Part shown: piece by piece, positions 16,943 to 25,811 of the stretch | Layout of the letters: each line of letters opens with the position of its first letter | How positions within the stretch are numbered: the first letter of the stretch is position 1 | Assembly: GCA_018970175.1 (NCBI GenBank) | Contig: JAGWWV010000020.1 | Location: 1-36,993, forward strand | Length of the DNA stretch: 36,993 nt | From: Acidobacteriota bacterium | GTDB taxonomy: Bacteria > Actinomycetota > Acidimicrobiia > Acidimicrobiales > Ilumatobacteraceae | Direction of reading: 5' to 3' | Notes under the pieces: model-generated | The model's input: only the letters and a program-made list of their open reading frames with translations | Database searches by the model: none | What the model was told of the DNA's origin: nothing | Program-made: the position numbers and the translations under genes

Positions 16943-17469
16943 ATCCGGTCCTCGACATCGACGTCATGCGTCGGCGCCATCTGCGCCAGATCATGCCGAT
17001 CGAAGAAGTTGTCTACCCGCGGCCGTGGACCACCGGTGTGTTCAACGCCGAGCTCGACCTCGCCAAACGCGGAGAGCGGTACTACATCGTCGGCGCCATC
17101 GCGGGGGAACTGGTCGGATACGCGGGGATCTTGTTCACACCCGACGATGCGCATGTCACCAATATCGCGGTCGATCCCGATTGGCAGCGTCGTGGAATTG
17201 CGACGGAGCTGCTGCTCGAGCTGTGCTGGAAGGCCCGCGAGCGGGGTTGTCAGGGAATGTCACTCGAGGTCCGTGTCAGTAACACCGCGGCCCAGGCGTT
17301 GTACGCCCGATTCGGTTTCGTACCGGCCGGCGTCCGACGCAAGTACTACGAGAACGTCGAGGACGCCATCGTGATGTGGTGCCACGACGTCGGCTCGCAC
17401 GAACAGGCCCAGCGACTTCGCGCAATCGAAGACGAGCGACGTGCAAGTGTCCAAGGGTCGGCGCGATGA
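16939..17469 (+). CDS. rimI: Ribosomal protein S18-alanine N-acetyltransferase family (RimI)
   Basis: GNAT acetyltransferase, 176 residues. The acetyl-CoA loop QRRGIA (83-88) follows the beta strand VTNIAVDPDW. LEVRVSNTAAQALYARFGFV and GVRRKYYENVEDAIVMW are the RimI C-terminal hallmarks. The ATG at 16939 overlaps the tsaB stop (ATGA) and the stop overlaps the tsaD start in the same way. The last 25 residues after MWCHDV are a charged tail of no known role. The S18 substrate is inferred from family and gene order; other substrates are possible in actinobacteria. Confidence 0.9.
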   Translation: MNPVLDIDVMRRRHLRQIMPIEEVVYPRPWTTGVFNAELDLAKRGERYYIVGAIAGELVGYAGILFTPDDAHVTNIAVDPDWQRRGIATELLLELCWKARERGCQGMSLEVRVSNTAAQALYARFGFVPAGVRRKYYENVEDAIVMWCHDVGSHEQAQRLRAIEDERRASVQGSAR

Positions 17470-18533
17470 GTCGCAACGCCCCTGTCACCGACGCCACGGT
17501 CGTCCTCGGCATCGAGACCAGCTGCGATGAAACCGCGGCTGCCATCGTGATGGGCGGCACCGACGTCTTGTCGTCGGTGGTGTCGAGCCAGATCGACATC
17601 CACGCGAAGTTCGGTGGGGTCGTTCCCGAAATCGCCAGCCGCGCCCATCTCGAACTGATCGGCCCCGTTGTTGCCGAAGCCCTCGACACCGCACACATCC
17701 ACAACGAACGCATCGATGCCGTCGCGGTCACCGTCGGCCCGGGTCTCATCGGGGCGCTTCTCGTCGGCGTCGCGGCGGCGAAAGCAACGGCATTCGCCCT
17801 CGATGTGCCGCTGATCGGGGTCAATCACCTCGAGGCGCATCTCTATGCGGCGCTTCTCGACGACCCGAATCTCGAGTTCCCCGCGGTCGTTCTCCTCGTT
17901 TCGGGCGGCAACACGTTGTTGCTGTCGATGGACGGCCCCGGCAACTATCGCCTGCTCGGCGCAACCATCGACGATGCCGCAGGCGAGGCGTTCGACAAGG
18001 TGGCACGGTTCCTCGACCTCGGCTATCCGGGCGGCCCGGCGGTCGACGCGGCGGCACAACGCGGCAATCCGCGGGCGGTCGATTTCCCTCGGGCGATGAT
18101 GCACGACGGGCTCGATTTTTCCTTCAGTGGTTTGAAGACGGCCGTCATGAACCACGTGCGCAAACATCCCGACGTCTCTTCCGACGACGTTGCCGCCAGC
18201 TTTCAGACAGCGGTCGTCGACGTGTTGGTCGCCAAACTGATGCGTGCCGCGAGAGAAACCTCTGCACGAAGCGTCGTGCTCGGGGGCGGTGTCGCGGCAA
18301 ACTCGCTGCTGCGCAGCGAAGTCGAACGCCTCGCCGCCGCCGACGGTTTCCGCGTCGCCCTGCCGAGCCGCGCGATGTGCACCGACAACGCCGCGATGAT
18401 CGCGGCGGCGGGTTGGTACCGCCTGCGGGATAACGGCCCGTCGGGCCTCGACATCGGTGCGGTACCCAATCTTTCGCTCGTCACCGACACGGTGCGCACG
18501 AATCGTGCAGCGAGCCATCGGGACCGCCGATGA
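17466..18533 (+). CDS. tsaD: tRNA N6-adenosine threonylcarbamoyltransferase
   Basis: Catalytic subunit of t6A37 synthesis, transferring threonylcarbamoyl to A37. The 355 residues contain GIETSCDETAAAIV, the metal-binding HLEAH (H121, H125), LLVSGGNTLLL, GEAFDKVARFLDLGYPGGP and LGGGVAANSLLR, and SRAMCTDNAAMIAAAGW near the end. I chose the ATG at 17466 because it overlaps the rimI stop by four bases and fits the family N-terminus; a longer frame begins inside rimI. The stop overlaps the dusB ATG. Confidence 0.96.
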   Translation: MSRNAPVTDATVVLGIETSCDETAAAIVMGGTDVLSSVVSSQIDIHAKFGGVVPEIASRAHLELIGPVVAEALDTAHIHNERIDAVAVTVGPGLIGALLVGVAAAKATAFALDVPLIGVNHLEAHLYAALLDDPNLEFPAVVLLVSGGNTLLLSMDGPGNYRLLGATIDDAAGEAFDKVARFLDLGYPGGPAVDAAAQRGNPRAVDFPRAMMHDGLDFSFSGLKTAVMNHVRKHPDVSSDDVAASFQTAVVDVLVAKLMRAARETSARSVVLGGGVAANSLLRSEVERLAAADGFRVALPSRAMCTDNAAMIAAAGWYRLRDNGPSGLDIGAVPNLSLVTDTVRTNRAASHRDRR

Positions 18534-19657
18534 CCGCTGCACTGCGACTCGGCACGCACGTGGTGTCGCCGCCCGTGGTGCTCGCACCGATGGCGGGTGT
18601 CACGAACGCGCCGTTCCGCGCGTTGTGTCGCGAATTCGGCCCCGGGCTCGTCTACGTGAACGAGATGGTGATGGCAACCGCACTCGTGCACGGCAACGAA
18701 CGCACGCGCAGGATGATCACGTTTGCTCCCGACGAATCACCGCGCAGTCTCCAGTTGTACGGATCGGATCCGGTGATGATGGGCGAGGCGGTCGCCCGTC
18801 TTGCCGAGAACGATCTCGTCGACCACATCGACATCAACTTCGGCTGTCCGGCGGCCAAGGTGACACGTCGTGGTGGAGGTGCCGCGGTGCCCCTGAAGAA
18901 GAACCTTCTTCGCGCAATTCTGCGCGAGACGGTGCGCAATGCACGGGGAATTCCCGTCACATGCAAGTTCCGCATGGGAATCAGCGACGAGCTCATCACG
19001 TATCTCGACACCGGGACGATCGCCGCCGAAGAGAGCGTTGCATGGATCGCCCTCCATGCACGCACGGCCGAACAGCACTACGCGGGTTTTGCCCGTTGGG
19101 ATGCAATCGCCGAACTCAAGCGGCACGTGCCCGACATGCAGGTGCTCGGCAATGGCGACATCTGGGATGCACGCGACGCACTTCGGATGATCGAGCACAC
19201 CGGCTGCGACGGAGTCGTCGTCGGCCGTGGCTGCCTCGGACGGCCCTGGCTGTTCCGCGACCTTGTCGACGCGTTTTCGGGTCGGCCCGTCGCCGATCCT
19301 CCTCCGCTTGGGTTCGTCATCGATGTCATGCAGCGTCACGCTCGATCACTCATCGACTTTTCATTTCCCGGGAAGGGCATCCGTGAGTTTCGCAAGCACA
19401 CCGGTTGGTACTTCACGGGATACCCCGTCGGTGGCGAGGTGCGCCGACGTGCCGCGCAGGCCGACTCCTTGGAACAATTGGAGGCGTTGTTCGCCGAACT
19501 CAATCGCGACATGACCGTCGTTGCGAACGGAGAACGCGCAACGCGCGGGCACACCAACGGGCCGATCCGTGTTGCGTTGCCCGAGGGGTATCTCGACACT
19601 CTCGATGATCTGACTCCGCCCGACGATGACAAGGTCGCCGCTCTGAGCGGTGGCTGA
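18530..19657 (+). CDS. dusB: tRNA-dihydrouridine synthase, DusB-like
   Basis: FMN enzyme reducing uridine to dihydrouridine in tRNA. VVLAPMAGVTNAPFR opens the barrel and the catalytic Cys106 lies in NFGCPAAKVTRRGGGAA. CKFRMGI, ALHARTAEQHYAG, VLGNGDIWDA and GVVVGRGCLGRPWLF give the FMN and substrate sites. The helical C-terminal domain includes FRKHTGWYFTGYP. Length is 375 residues. The ATG overlaps the tsaD stop (ATGA), linking two tRNA-modifying enzymes in one message. The subfamily symbol is by resemblance. Confidence 0.92.
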   Translation: MTAALRLGTHVVSPPVVLAPMAGVTNAPFRALCREFGPGLVYVNEMVMATALVHGNERTRRMITFAPDESPRSLQLYGSDPVMMGEAVARLAENDLVDHIDINFGCPAAKVTRRGGGAAVPLKKNLLRAILRETVRNARGIPVTCKFRMGISDELITYLDTGTIAAEESVAWIALHARTAEQHYAGFARWDAIAELKRHVPDMQVLGNGDIWDARDALRMIEHTGCDGVVVGRGCLGRPWLFRDLVDAFSGRPVADPPPLGFVIDVMQRHARSLIDFSFPGKGIREFRKHTGWYFTGYPVGGEVRRRAAQADSLEQLEALFAELNRDMTVVANGERATRGHTNGPIRVALPEGYLDTLDDLTPPDDDKVAALSGG

Positions 19658-19669
19658 GCCGGGAACGTC

Positions 19670-20236
19670 GTGCCGACACGATCGCTCGTCCTTGCATCGC
19701 GTTCACCGCGGAGGATCGACCTGCTCCGTCGGATCGGCCGTGACCCCGTCGTGGATCCCGCCGACATCGACGAAACGATGATCGCGGGGGAGTCGGCGAT
19801 CGACTACGTGCGTCGTCTCAGCAGGGAGAAGGCGTCGACGGTTCTTGCTCGTCGCGTCGATGCCGTGGTGCTCGGTGCCGACACGTGTGTCGAGCTGGAT
19901 GGCGTCGTGCACGGCCAACCGGCCGATGCCGACGAGGTGCGGAGAACGTTGCGCGCGCTGTCGGGTCGAACCCACAGTGTTCACACCGCGGTCACCGTCG
20001 CAACGTCGGGGGCGACGCGGACGATCGTCGAGTCGGCTCGGGTCAGCCTGCAACCCCTCGGTGAGCCCCTCATCGAGTGGTATCTCGGAACGGGGGAGCC
20101 CTTCGGCAAGGCCGGGTCGTACGCGGTTCAGGGTCACGGAGCGGTCCTGGTGACCGGGGTTCGGGGGCTCATGTCGGGGGTCATCGGCCTGCCGCTTGGA
20201 CCGGTCGCCGCCCTGCTCGATGAGTTCGGGGTTTAG
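19670..20236 (+). CDS. maf: Maf-family nucleoside triphosphate pyrophosphatase
   Basis: House-cleaning enzyme hydrolysing non-canonical or modified nucleoside triphosphates; related actinobacterial proteins are annotated as acting on dTTP/UTP. The SRSPRR motif is at residues 10-15, a DETMIAGE segment follows, the catalytic aspartate D71 lies in VLGADTCVELDG, and EPFGKAGSYAVQGHGAVLV marks the substrate pocket. Length is 188 residues from a GTG start, 12 bases after dusB. The TAG stop lies inside the first CIRCE element of groESL, so the heat-shock operator has invaded the end of this gene. Confidence 0.93.
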   Translation: MPTRSLVLASRSPRRIDLLRRIGRDPVVDPADIDETMIAGESAIDYVRRLSREKASTVLARRVDAVVLGADTCVELDGVVHGQPADADEVRRTLRALSGRTHSVHTAVTVATSGATRTIVESARVSLQPLGEPLIEWYLGTGEPFGKAGSYAVQGHGAVLVTGVRGLMSGVIGLPLGPVAALLDEFGV

Positions 20237-20259
20237 CACTCGGACCCTGCGGTTGCTAA
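20233..20259 (+). promoter_or_regulatory. CIRCE operator 1 (HrcA site), imperfect right arm
   Basis: The left arm TTAGCACTC (20233-20241) is a perfect CIRCE half. Nine bases follow, then GGTTGCTAA (20251-20259), which differs from GAGTGCTAA at two positions. The spacing is exactly canonical. It overlaps the maf stop codon and the candidate -35 of the groESL promoter. Confidence 0.8.
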
Positions 20260-20282
20260 CGGCCGACCGAGGGCCGTAGCAT
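20253..20282 (+). promoter_or_regulatory. Candidate groESL promoter
   Basis: TTGCTA (20253-20258) and TAGCAT (20277-20282) are separated by 18 bases, each matching four of six consensus bases. CIRCE 1 covers the -35 box and CIRCE 2 starts at the -10 box and covers the expected transcription start, which is how a repressor would block this promoter. Confidence 0.55.
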
Positions 20283-20308
20283 TGGCACTCGCTCCCCCCG
20301 AGTGCTAA
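20282..20308 (+). promoter_or_regulatory. CIRCE operator 2 (HrcA site)
   Basis: TTGGCACTC (20282-20290), nine bases, then GAGTGCTAA (20300-20308). It matches the CIRCE consensus at 17 of 18 arm positions, the difference being G for A in the left arm. HrcA, the expected repressor, is not encoded in this window. Confidence 0.93.
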
Positions 20309-20374
20309 CCGCTCGTGGGGAGCGCCAAAGATCCCAAACAATGCCACTACCGAAAGCCACATGGAGGCTGTGAA

Positions 20375-20668
20375 ATGAACCTGAAGCCGTTGGATGACCG
20401 GATTGTTGTGAAGCCCAACGAGGCCGAGCAGACCACAGCATCTGGTCTCGTGATCCCCGACACCGCCAAGGAAAAGCCCCAGCAGGGCACCGTTCTCGCC
20501 GTCGGCCCCGGCCGCTGGAGCGACGACGAGGGCAAGCACTTCGCCCTCGACGTCAAGGTCGGCGACACCGTGCTCTACAGCAAGTACGGCGGAACCGAAG
20601 TCAGCCATGGCGGCGACGACCTGCTCATCCTCTCGAGCCGTGACGTTCTCGCGATCGTGACGAAGTAG
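20375..20668 (+). CDS. groES: Co-chaperonin GroES
   Basis: Heptameric lid of the GroEL folding chamber. The 97 residues begin [20 protein letters not shown] and contain the mobile-loop region [19 protein letters not shown], then [12 protein letters not shown] used the ATG at 20375 because GGAGG (20363-20367) lies seven bases upstream and the homologous protein begins there; the frame is open for 20 more codons upstream, overlapping the leader. Two CIRCE elements precede it and groEL follows after 18 bases. Confidence 0.97.
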   Translation: MNLKPLDDRIVVKPNEAEQTTASGLVIPDTAKEKPQQGTVLAVGPGRWSDDEGKHFALDVKVGDTVLYSKYGGTEVSHGGDDLLILSSRDVLAIVTK

Positions 20669-22324
<1,656 letters not shown>

Positions 22325-22358
22325 GAGAGATGTAAGCAATACGTTCACTGAACGTCGA

Positions 22359-22393
22359 AGGGCCCGGGCGAAAGCCCGGGCTCTTTCGTTGTC
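22359..22393 (+). terminator. Rho-independent terminator of groESL
   Basis: An 11-base-pair stem (22359-22369 with 22374-22384, one G-U pair) closes a GAAA tetraloop and is followed by a T-rich tract containing TTTCGTT. It lies 35 bases after the groEL stop. Confidence 0.9.
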
Positions 22394-22399
22394 GGGCCG

Positions 22400-22411
22400 T
22401 ACTCTCGTGAG
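22400..22411 (+). promoter_or_regulatory. Putative -10 box of leaderless small membrane-protein gene
   Basis: TACTCT (22400-22405) fits TAnnnT and is six bases before the ATG at 22412, just beyond the groESL terminator. No Shine-Dalgarno is present, and the terminator makes a new promoter necessary. Confidence 0.5.
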
Positions 22412-22759
22412 ATGGTGCAGCGGCGCGAGAGGCTGGGTCTCTTCCACCAGATGGGGGATTACTTCGTCGGTGCGATCTTGTTGTTGTCGCTCGGTCGGGC
22501 CGATGTTGTTGCGTGGCCTCTCGTCATCGGGGCAGTCGGCATTGCAAACGCAGCGATGACGCGCGGACCTCTTGCGGCCTTTCGTCGGGTGTCGATTCGC
22601 GTGCACGTTGTCGCCGACGTCGGGGTCGTCGTGGCGTGTCTCGTTGGTGCGGTCGCGGTGCGCGACAACACCACCGACGCACTTGTTCTGGGGTCGGCGG
22701 CATTGCTCCAAGGTGTGGTGGTGTGGCTCGTCCGCAGCGTCGATCGTGCAAGGCAATAG
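22412..22759 (+). CDS. Small predicted membrane protein, function unknown
   Basis: I do not recognise this 115-residue protein. Hydrophobic stretches at roughly residues 16-30, 32-48, 64-84 and 90-106 suggest three or four membrane segments, separated by basic loops (for example RGPLAAFRRVSIRVH). The N-terminus MVQRRERLGLF and the C-terminus VRSVDRARQ are positively charged, which would favour both ends in the cytoplasm. The coding bias resembles its neighbours. It starts after the groESL terminator with a putative leaderless promoter and is followed by a 55-residue gene 22 bases downstream. Confidence 0.65.
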   Translation: MVQRRERLGLFHQMGDYFVGAILLLSLGRADVVAWPLVIGAVGIANAAMTRGPLAAFRRVSIRVHVVADVGVVVACLVGAVAVRDNTTDALVLGSAALLQGVVVWLVRSVDRARQ

Positions 22760-22768
22760 CGCCGTCGG

Positions 22769-22781
22769 TAGCCTCGCTTGC
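22769..22781 (+). promoter_or_regulatory. Putative -10 box of leaderless 55-residue gene
   Basis: TAGCCT (22769-22774) fits TAnnnT and ends seven bases before the ATG at 22782. No Shine-Dalgarno is visible. Confidence 0.45.
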
Positions 22782-22949
22782 ATGGCCTTTGACCGTCCCG
22801 CCCCCGATCTCACCAAGTTGCTCACCGCGTGGGAGCAATGGGAGAAGGGTGAAGAAATGCCCGGCAAAGTACTCGCGAACATGAAGACCGCCGGCCTGGC
22901 CGAAGTACTCCGCGAACTGCGCGATTCCGGCTGGAAGCCGTCGGCGTAG
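22782..22949 (+). CDS. Conserved-looking 55-residue protein of unknown function
   Basis: A 55-residue acidic-basic protein, MAFDRPAPDLTKLLTAWEQW onward, ending in LREL plus RDSGWKPSA. It is probably helical and soluble, with no cysteines and no membrane segment. From memory, very similar short proteins with the DLTKLLxAWExWExGEExPGKVLANxKTAGL pattern occur across actinobacteria as uncharacterised proteins, which supports a real gene; I cannot search for this. The initiation signal (TAnnnT box seven bases upstream) also supports this ATG over longer in-frame starts. The Nudix gene follows 16 bases later. Confidence 0.75.
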   Translation: MAFDRPAPDLTKLLTAWEQWEKGEEMPGKVLANMKTAGLAEVLRELRDSGWKPSA

Positions 22950-22965
22950 CCGGCACCCGACACCA

Positions 22966-23628
22966 ATGCGACCGGGGGGAAGCCAACGCATTCCGCGTCC
23001 CCATGACTGGGTTGCAGGTGACCCTGCTCCGTGGCGCGACGCCGATCTGTCGCAGCTTCATTCCTTCGACACCGTCATCGAGCGACTCTCGGCTCACGGT
23101 GCCCGTGCAATCGAAACCGAAGCAGCGCAGCAGGCGCGACCGAGTGCGGTCCTCGTGGCACTGCACCCGGGCGACAACGGTGTCGAGGTGGTGCTCACCA
23201 AGCGCGCATCACACCTGAAGAATCACAAAGGCGAAATCTCCTTTCCGGGCGGGCGCGTCGAACCCGACGAATCGATCGAGGAAGCGGCACTGCGCGAGGC
23301 TGTCGAGGAAGTGGCGATGCCGTCACACGACGTCGCTCTGGTGGGTGAACTCGACCACATTCTCACGGTTGTGAGTTCGAGCTACATCATTCCGGTCGTC
23401 GGCACGCTTCCGTACAGACCTCGATTGACCGCCTCGGAGAACGAAGTCGAGAAGGTGCTGCACGTTCCGTTGATCGATCTGACACGCGACGACACGTTCC
23501 GCGAAGAGCGGTGGGTGACTCCCTACGGAAAAATGAACGTGTACATGTACCACCTCGACGACGAAACAATCTGGGGAGCGACCGCACGCGTGCTCACCCA
23601 GATCATTCGTCTGTCGGTGGGTGTGTGA
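22966..23628 (+). CDS. Nudix hydrolase, CoA pyrophosphatase type
   Basis: Likely splits CoA or acyl-CoA into 4'-phosphopantetheine and 3',5'-ADP. The 220 residues have VLTKRASHLKNHKGEISFPG, typical of the CoA pyrophosphatase subgroup, leading into the Nudix box at about 95-116 (GGRVEPDESIEEAALREAVEEV, described by its ends G95 to V116), with metal-binding E114 and E115. EVEKVLHVPLIDL and the C-terminal WGATARVLTQII also fit. It ends one base before the stop of the convergent phospholipase-like gene. Specificity is inferred from motif resemblance. Confidence 0.85.
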   Translation: MRPGGSQRIPRPHDWVAGDPAPWRDADLSQLHSFDTVIERLSAHGARAIETEAAQQARPSAVLVALHPGDNGVEVVLTKRASHLKNHKGEISFPGGRVEPDESIEEAALREAVEEVAMPSHDVALVGELDHILTVVSSSYIIPVVGTLPYRPRLTASENEVEKVLHVPLIDLTRDDTFREERWVTPYGKMNVYMYHLDDETIWGATARVLTQIIRLSVGV

Positions 23629-23629
23629 C

Positions 23630-24061
23630 TCAGCCGGCGAACACGCGCACGGCCGCGTAGAACGTGTCGGCCCAGAGGTAGCAGTTGTACCTCTGCGTGA
23701 CGACGCGCGGTGCACACGTTGATTTCATGTCGGCGAGAAACCTGTCGTCGGCGCGTTTGCGGTTCTCCTCGTTGAATGCGCCGAGAATCTTCAAGTTGCG
23801 GTACGCGAAGTCGTGCCGCTGGCAGGGGAGCCGGAAGTTGAACGACCTGCCCGTGTTGCCGACGAACGGCGCACTGCAGTAGTCGGTCGACCAGTCGAGT
23901 TCCCTGAACTCGCGGCGATTGTCGCGTACGAACCGGGGGAACTCGGTGAGCTCGGTGGAGAACACACCACGCTCGACGACTGAACCAAGGGCGGCCGCTG
24001 AATGCGGCGACGGGGCGGCGACCGAAGCCGCCACGAAGAGAAGGGAAGCAAAGAGTCCCAT
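23630..24061 (-). CDS. Secreted prokaryotic phospholipase A2-like protein
   Basis: A 143-residue secreted protein. Residues 1 to about 23 form a hydrophobic signal peptide (FASLLFVAASVAA). The mature part has STDYCSAPF and then CQRHDFAYRNL with the His83-Asp84 pair, the signature of bacterial phospholipase A2 (the Streptomyces violaceoruber type). Cysteines at 62, 80, 116 and 127 could form two disulfides, and the R-DDRFLADMKSTC helix carries further aspartates. An AAAGGAG Shine-Dalgarno precedes the ATG. It lies 30 bases after ribH on the same strand, so it may share the riboflavin transcript. Phospholipid hydrolysis is inferred from motifs; the calcium loop is not clearly conserved. Confidence 0.75.
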   Translation of the reverse strand: MGLFASLLFVAASVAAPSPHSAAALGSVVERGVFSTELTEFPRFVRDNRREFRELDWSTDYCSAPFVGNTGRSFNFRLPCQRHDFAYRNLKILGAFNEENRKRADDRFLADMKSTCAPRVVTQRYNCYLWADTFYAAVRVFAG

Positions 24062-24091
24062 GTCTCTCCTTTCGTTGACCCAGTGTGTGCG

Positions 24092-24574
24092 TCAGCCTGC
24101 CTTGATGGTACGGAGAGTTTGGACGGTCATGATGGCGCCCACGGCGGCCTCTTCGCCCTTGTTGTCGGTCTCGGCGCAGCGCTCGAGGGCCTGCTCGAGG
24201 GTGTTCACAGTGAGAACGCCGAAGGCAACGTGCACGCCCGTGTCGAGCGCCGCGCGCTGCAGGCCCGAGGCGGCCTCGCCCGAGACGTATTCGAAGTGCG
24301 GGGTGTCACCGCGGATGACCGCTCCGAGGGCGATCACCGCGTCGACGCGACCGGTTGCGGCGAGCGCCTTGGCCGCGACGGGAAGCTCGAAGGCCCCCGG
24401 TACCCAGTGGGTGACGATGTCGGCGTCGCGCACACCACGTGCGGTGAGACCGCGCACTGCACCGCGGCGCAGTGAATCGACGATGTCGAAGTTGAACGTG
24501 GCACACACGATTGCAATCCGCATGCCGGTGCCGTCGATGTCGGCGCCGAGAAGTCCGTCGTTGGGTCCGACCAT
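24092..24574 (-). CDS. ribH: 6,7-dimethyl-8-ribityllumazine synthase
   Basis: Condenses 5-amino-6-ribitylaminouracil with 3,4-dihydroxy-2-butanone 4-phosphate, the penultimate step of riboflavin synthesis. The 160 residues contain CATFNFDIVDSL, the ligand-binding HWVPGAFELPVAAK, and ALGAVIRGDTPHFEYVSGE, with VAFGVLTVNTLEQALER following. It follows ribBA by 10 bases. The length and motifs are normal for the icosahedral or pentameric enzyme. Confidence 0.97.
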   Translation of the reverse strand: MVGPNDGLLGADIDGTGMRIAIVCATFNFDIVDSLRRGAVRGLTARGVRDADIVTHWVPGAFELPVAAKALAATGRVDAVIALGAVIRGDTPHFEYVSGEAASGLQRAALDTGVHVAFGVLTVNTLEQALERCAETDNKGEEAAVGAIMTVQTLRTIKAG

Positions 24575-24584
24575 GATTCGTCTC

Positions 24585-25811
24585 CTATTTTCCGTCCATC
24601 TCGATCAGGTGACCGAGACGTTCCTTCTTCGTGCGCAGGTAGCGCTCGTTTTCCGGCGTGGCCGGAATTTCGATCGCCACGCGTTCGACCACAGACAGGC
24701 CGTACCCACCGAGGCCGCCGTACTTGGCGGGATTGTTCGTCATGAGGCGCAGTTCGGTCGCGCCGAGATCGGCAAGAATCTGCGCACCGATGCCGTACTC
24801 GCGGCTGTCGACCGGCAAGCCAAGTTGCAGGTTGGCATCGATCGTGTCGAGGCCCTCGTCTTGCAGGGAATAGGCGCGGATCTTGTGACCGATACCGATT
24901 CCGCGCCCCTCGTGTCCGCGGAGATACACGACCACGCCACGACCCTCTTCCGCGATCAATCGCATCGCGGCGTCGAGCTGCGGCCCGCAGTCGCAGCGTC
25001 GGCTGCCGAAGACGTCGCCCGTGAGGCATTCGCTGTGGACGCGCGTCAGAACGGGGGCGACCGATGCAAGATCGCCCTGCGTGAATGCGAGGTGTTCGAT
25101 GCCGTCGATCGTGCTGCGGTACGCGTGGCAGGTGAAGGTTCCCCATTCGGTGGGCACCGGTGCCGACCCGATGTATTCCACCAGCCGTTCGTGGTGACGG
25201 CGGTATTCGATGAGCATCGCGATCGACGAGAGAAGAAGACCGTGTTCGGCACAGAACGACCGCAGGTCGTCGAGGCGAGCCATCGTGCCGTCGTCGTTCT
25301 GGATCTCGCAGATCACTCCGGCGGGCTCGCAGCCGGCGAGACGCGCGAGGTCGACGGCGGCCTCGGTGTGTCCCGCACGCTTCAGGACGCCACCTTCGCG
25401 GGCGCGCAACGGGAAGATGTGGCCGGGTCGGGCGAAGGCCGTGTACGCAACGTTGGCATCGGCGAGTGCGGCGATCGTCGCCGCACGGTCGGCGGCGGAG
25501 ATTCCCGTCGACGTGCCCTCGATCAGGTCGACCGACACCGTAAAAGCGGTGCGGTGGCTCTCGGTGTTTTGGTCGACCATGGCGGGGAGACGCAGATCGT
25601 CGCAGCGCTCACCCGTGAGCGGTGCGCACACGACACCCGAGCTGTGGCGCACGATGAACGCCAACTTCTCGGCCGTCGCAAATTGCGCAGCCATGATGAA
25701 GTCGCCCTCGTTCTCGCGGTCTTCGTCGTCGACCATCACCACCATCTCGCCGCGGGCGATCGCGGCGAGGATGTCGGGAATTGGTGCAAAGCCGTTGTCG
25801 GTGGTGCTCAT
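24585..25811 (-). CDS. ribBA: Bifunctional 3,4-dihydroxy-2-butanone-4-phosphate synthase / GTP cyclohydrolase II
   Basis: Supplies both branches of riboflavin synthesis from ribulose-5-phosphate and GTP. Residues 1 to about 205 form the RibB domain, with [10 protein letters not shown] (28-37), RHSSGVVC and the late [14 protein letters not shown]. Residues from about 206 form the RibA domain, with zinc ligands C262, C273 and C275, then [15 protein letters not shown] and [17 protein letters not shown]. At 408 residues it has the standard fused length. Its start overlaps the ribD stop by four bases, leaving no room for ribE between them. Confidence 0.97.
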   Translation of the reverse strand: MSTTDNGFAPIPDILAAIARGEMVVMVDDEDRENEGDFIMAAQFATAEKLAFIVRHSSGVVCAPLTGERCDDLRLPAMVDQNTESHRTAFTVSVDLIEGTSTGISAADRAATIAALADANVAYTAFARPGHIFPLRAREGGVLKRAGHTEAAVDLARLAGCEPAGVICEIQNDDGTMARLDDLRSFCAEHGLLLSSIAMLIEYRRHHERLVEYIGSAPVPTEWGTFTCHAYRSTIDGIEHLAFTQGDLASVAPVLTRVHSECLTGDVFGSRRCDCGPQLDAAMRLIAEEGRGVVVYLRGHEGRGIGIGHKIRAYSLQDEGLDTIDANLQLGLPVDSREYGIGAQILADLGATELRLMTNNPAKYGGLGGYGLSVVERVAIEIPATPENERYLRTKKERLGHLIEMDGK

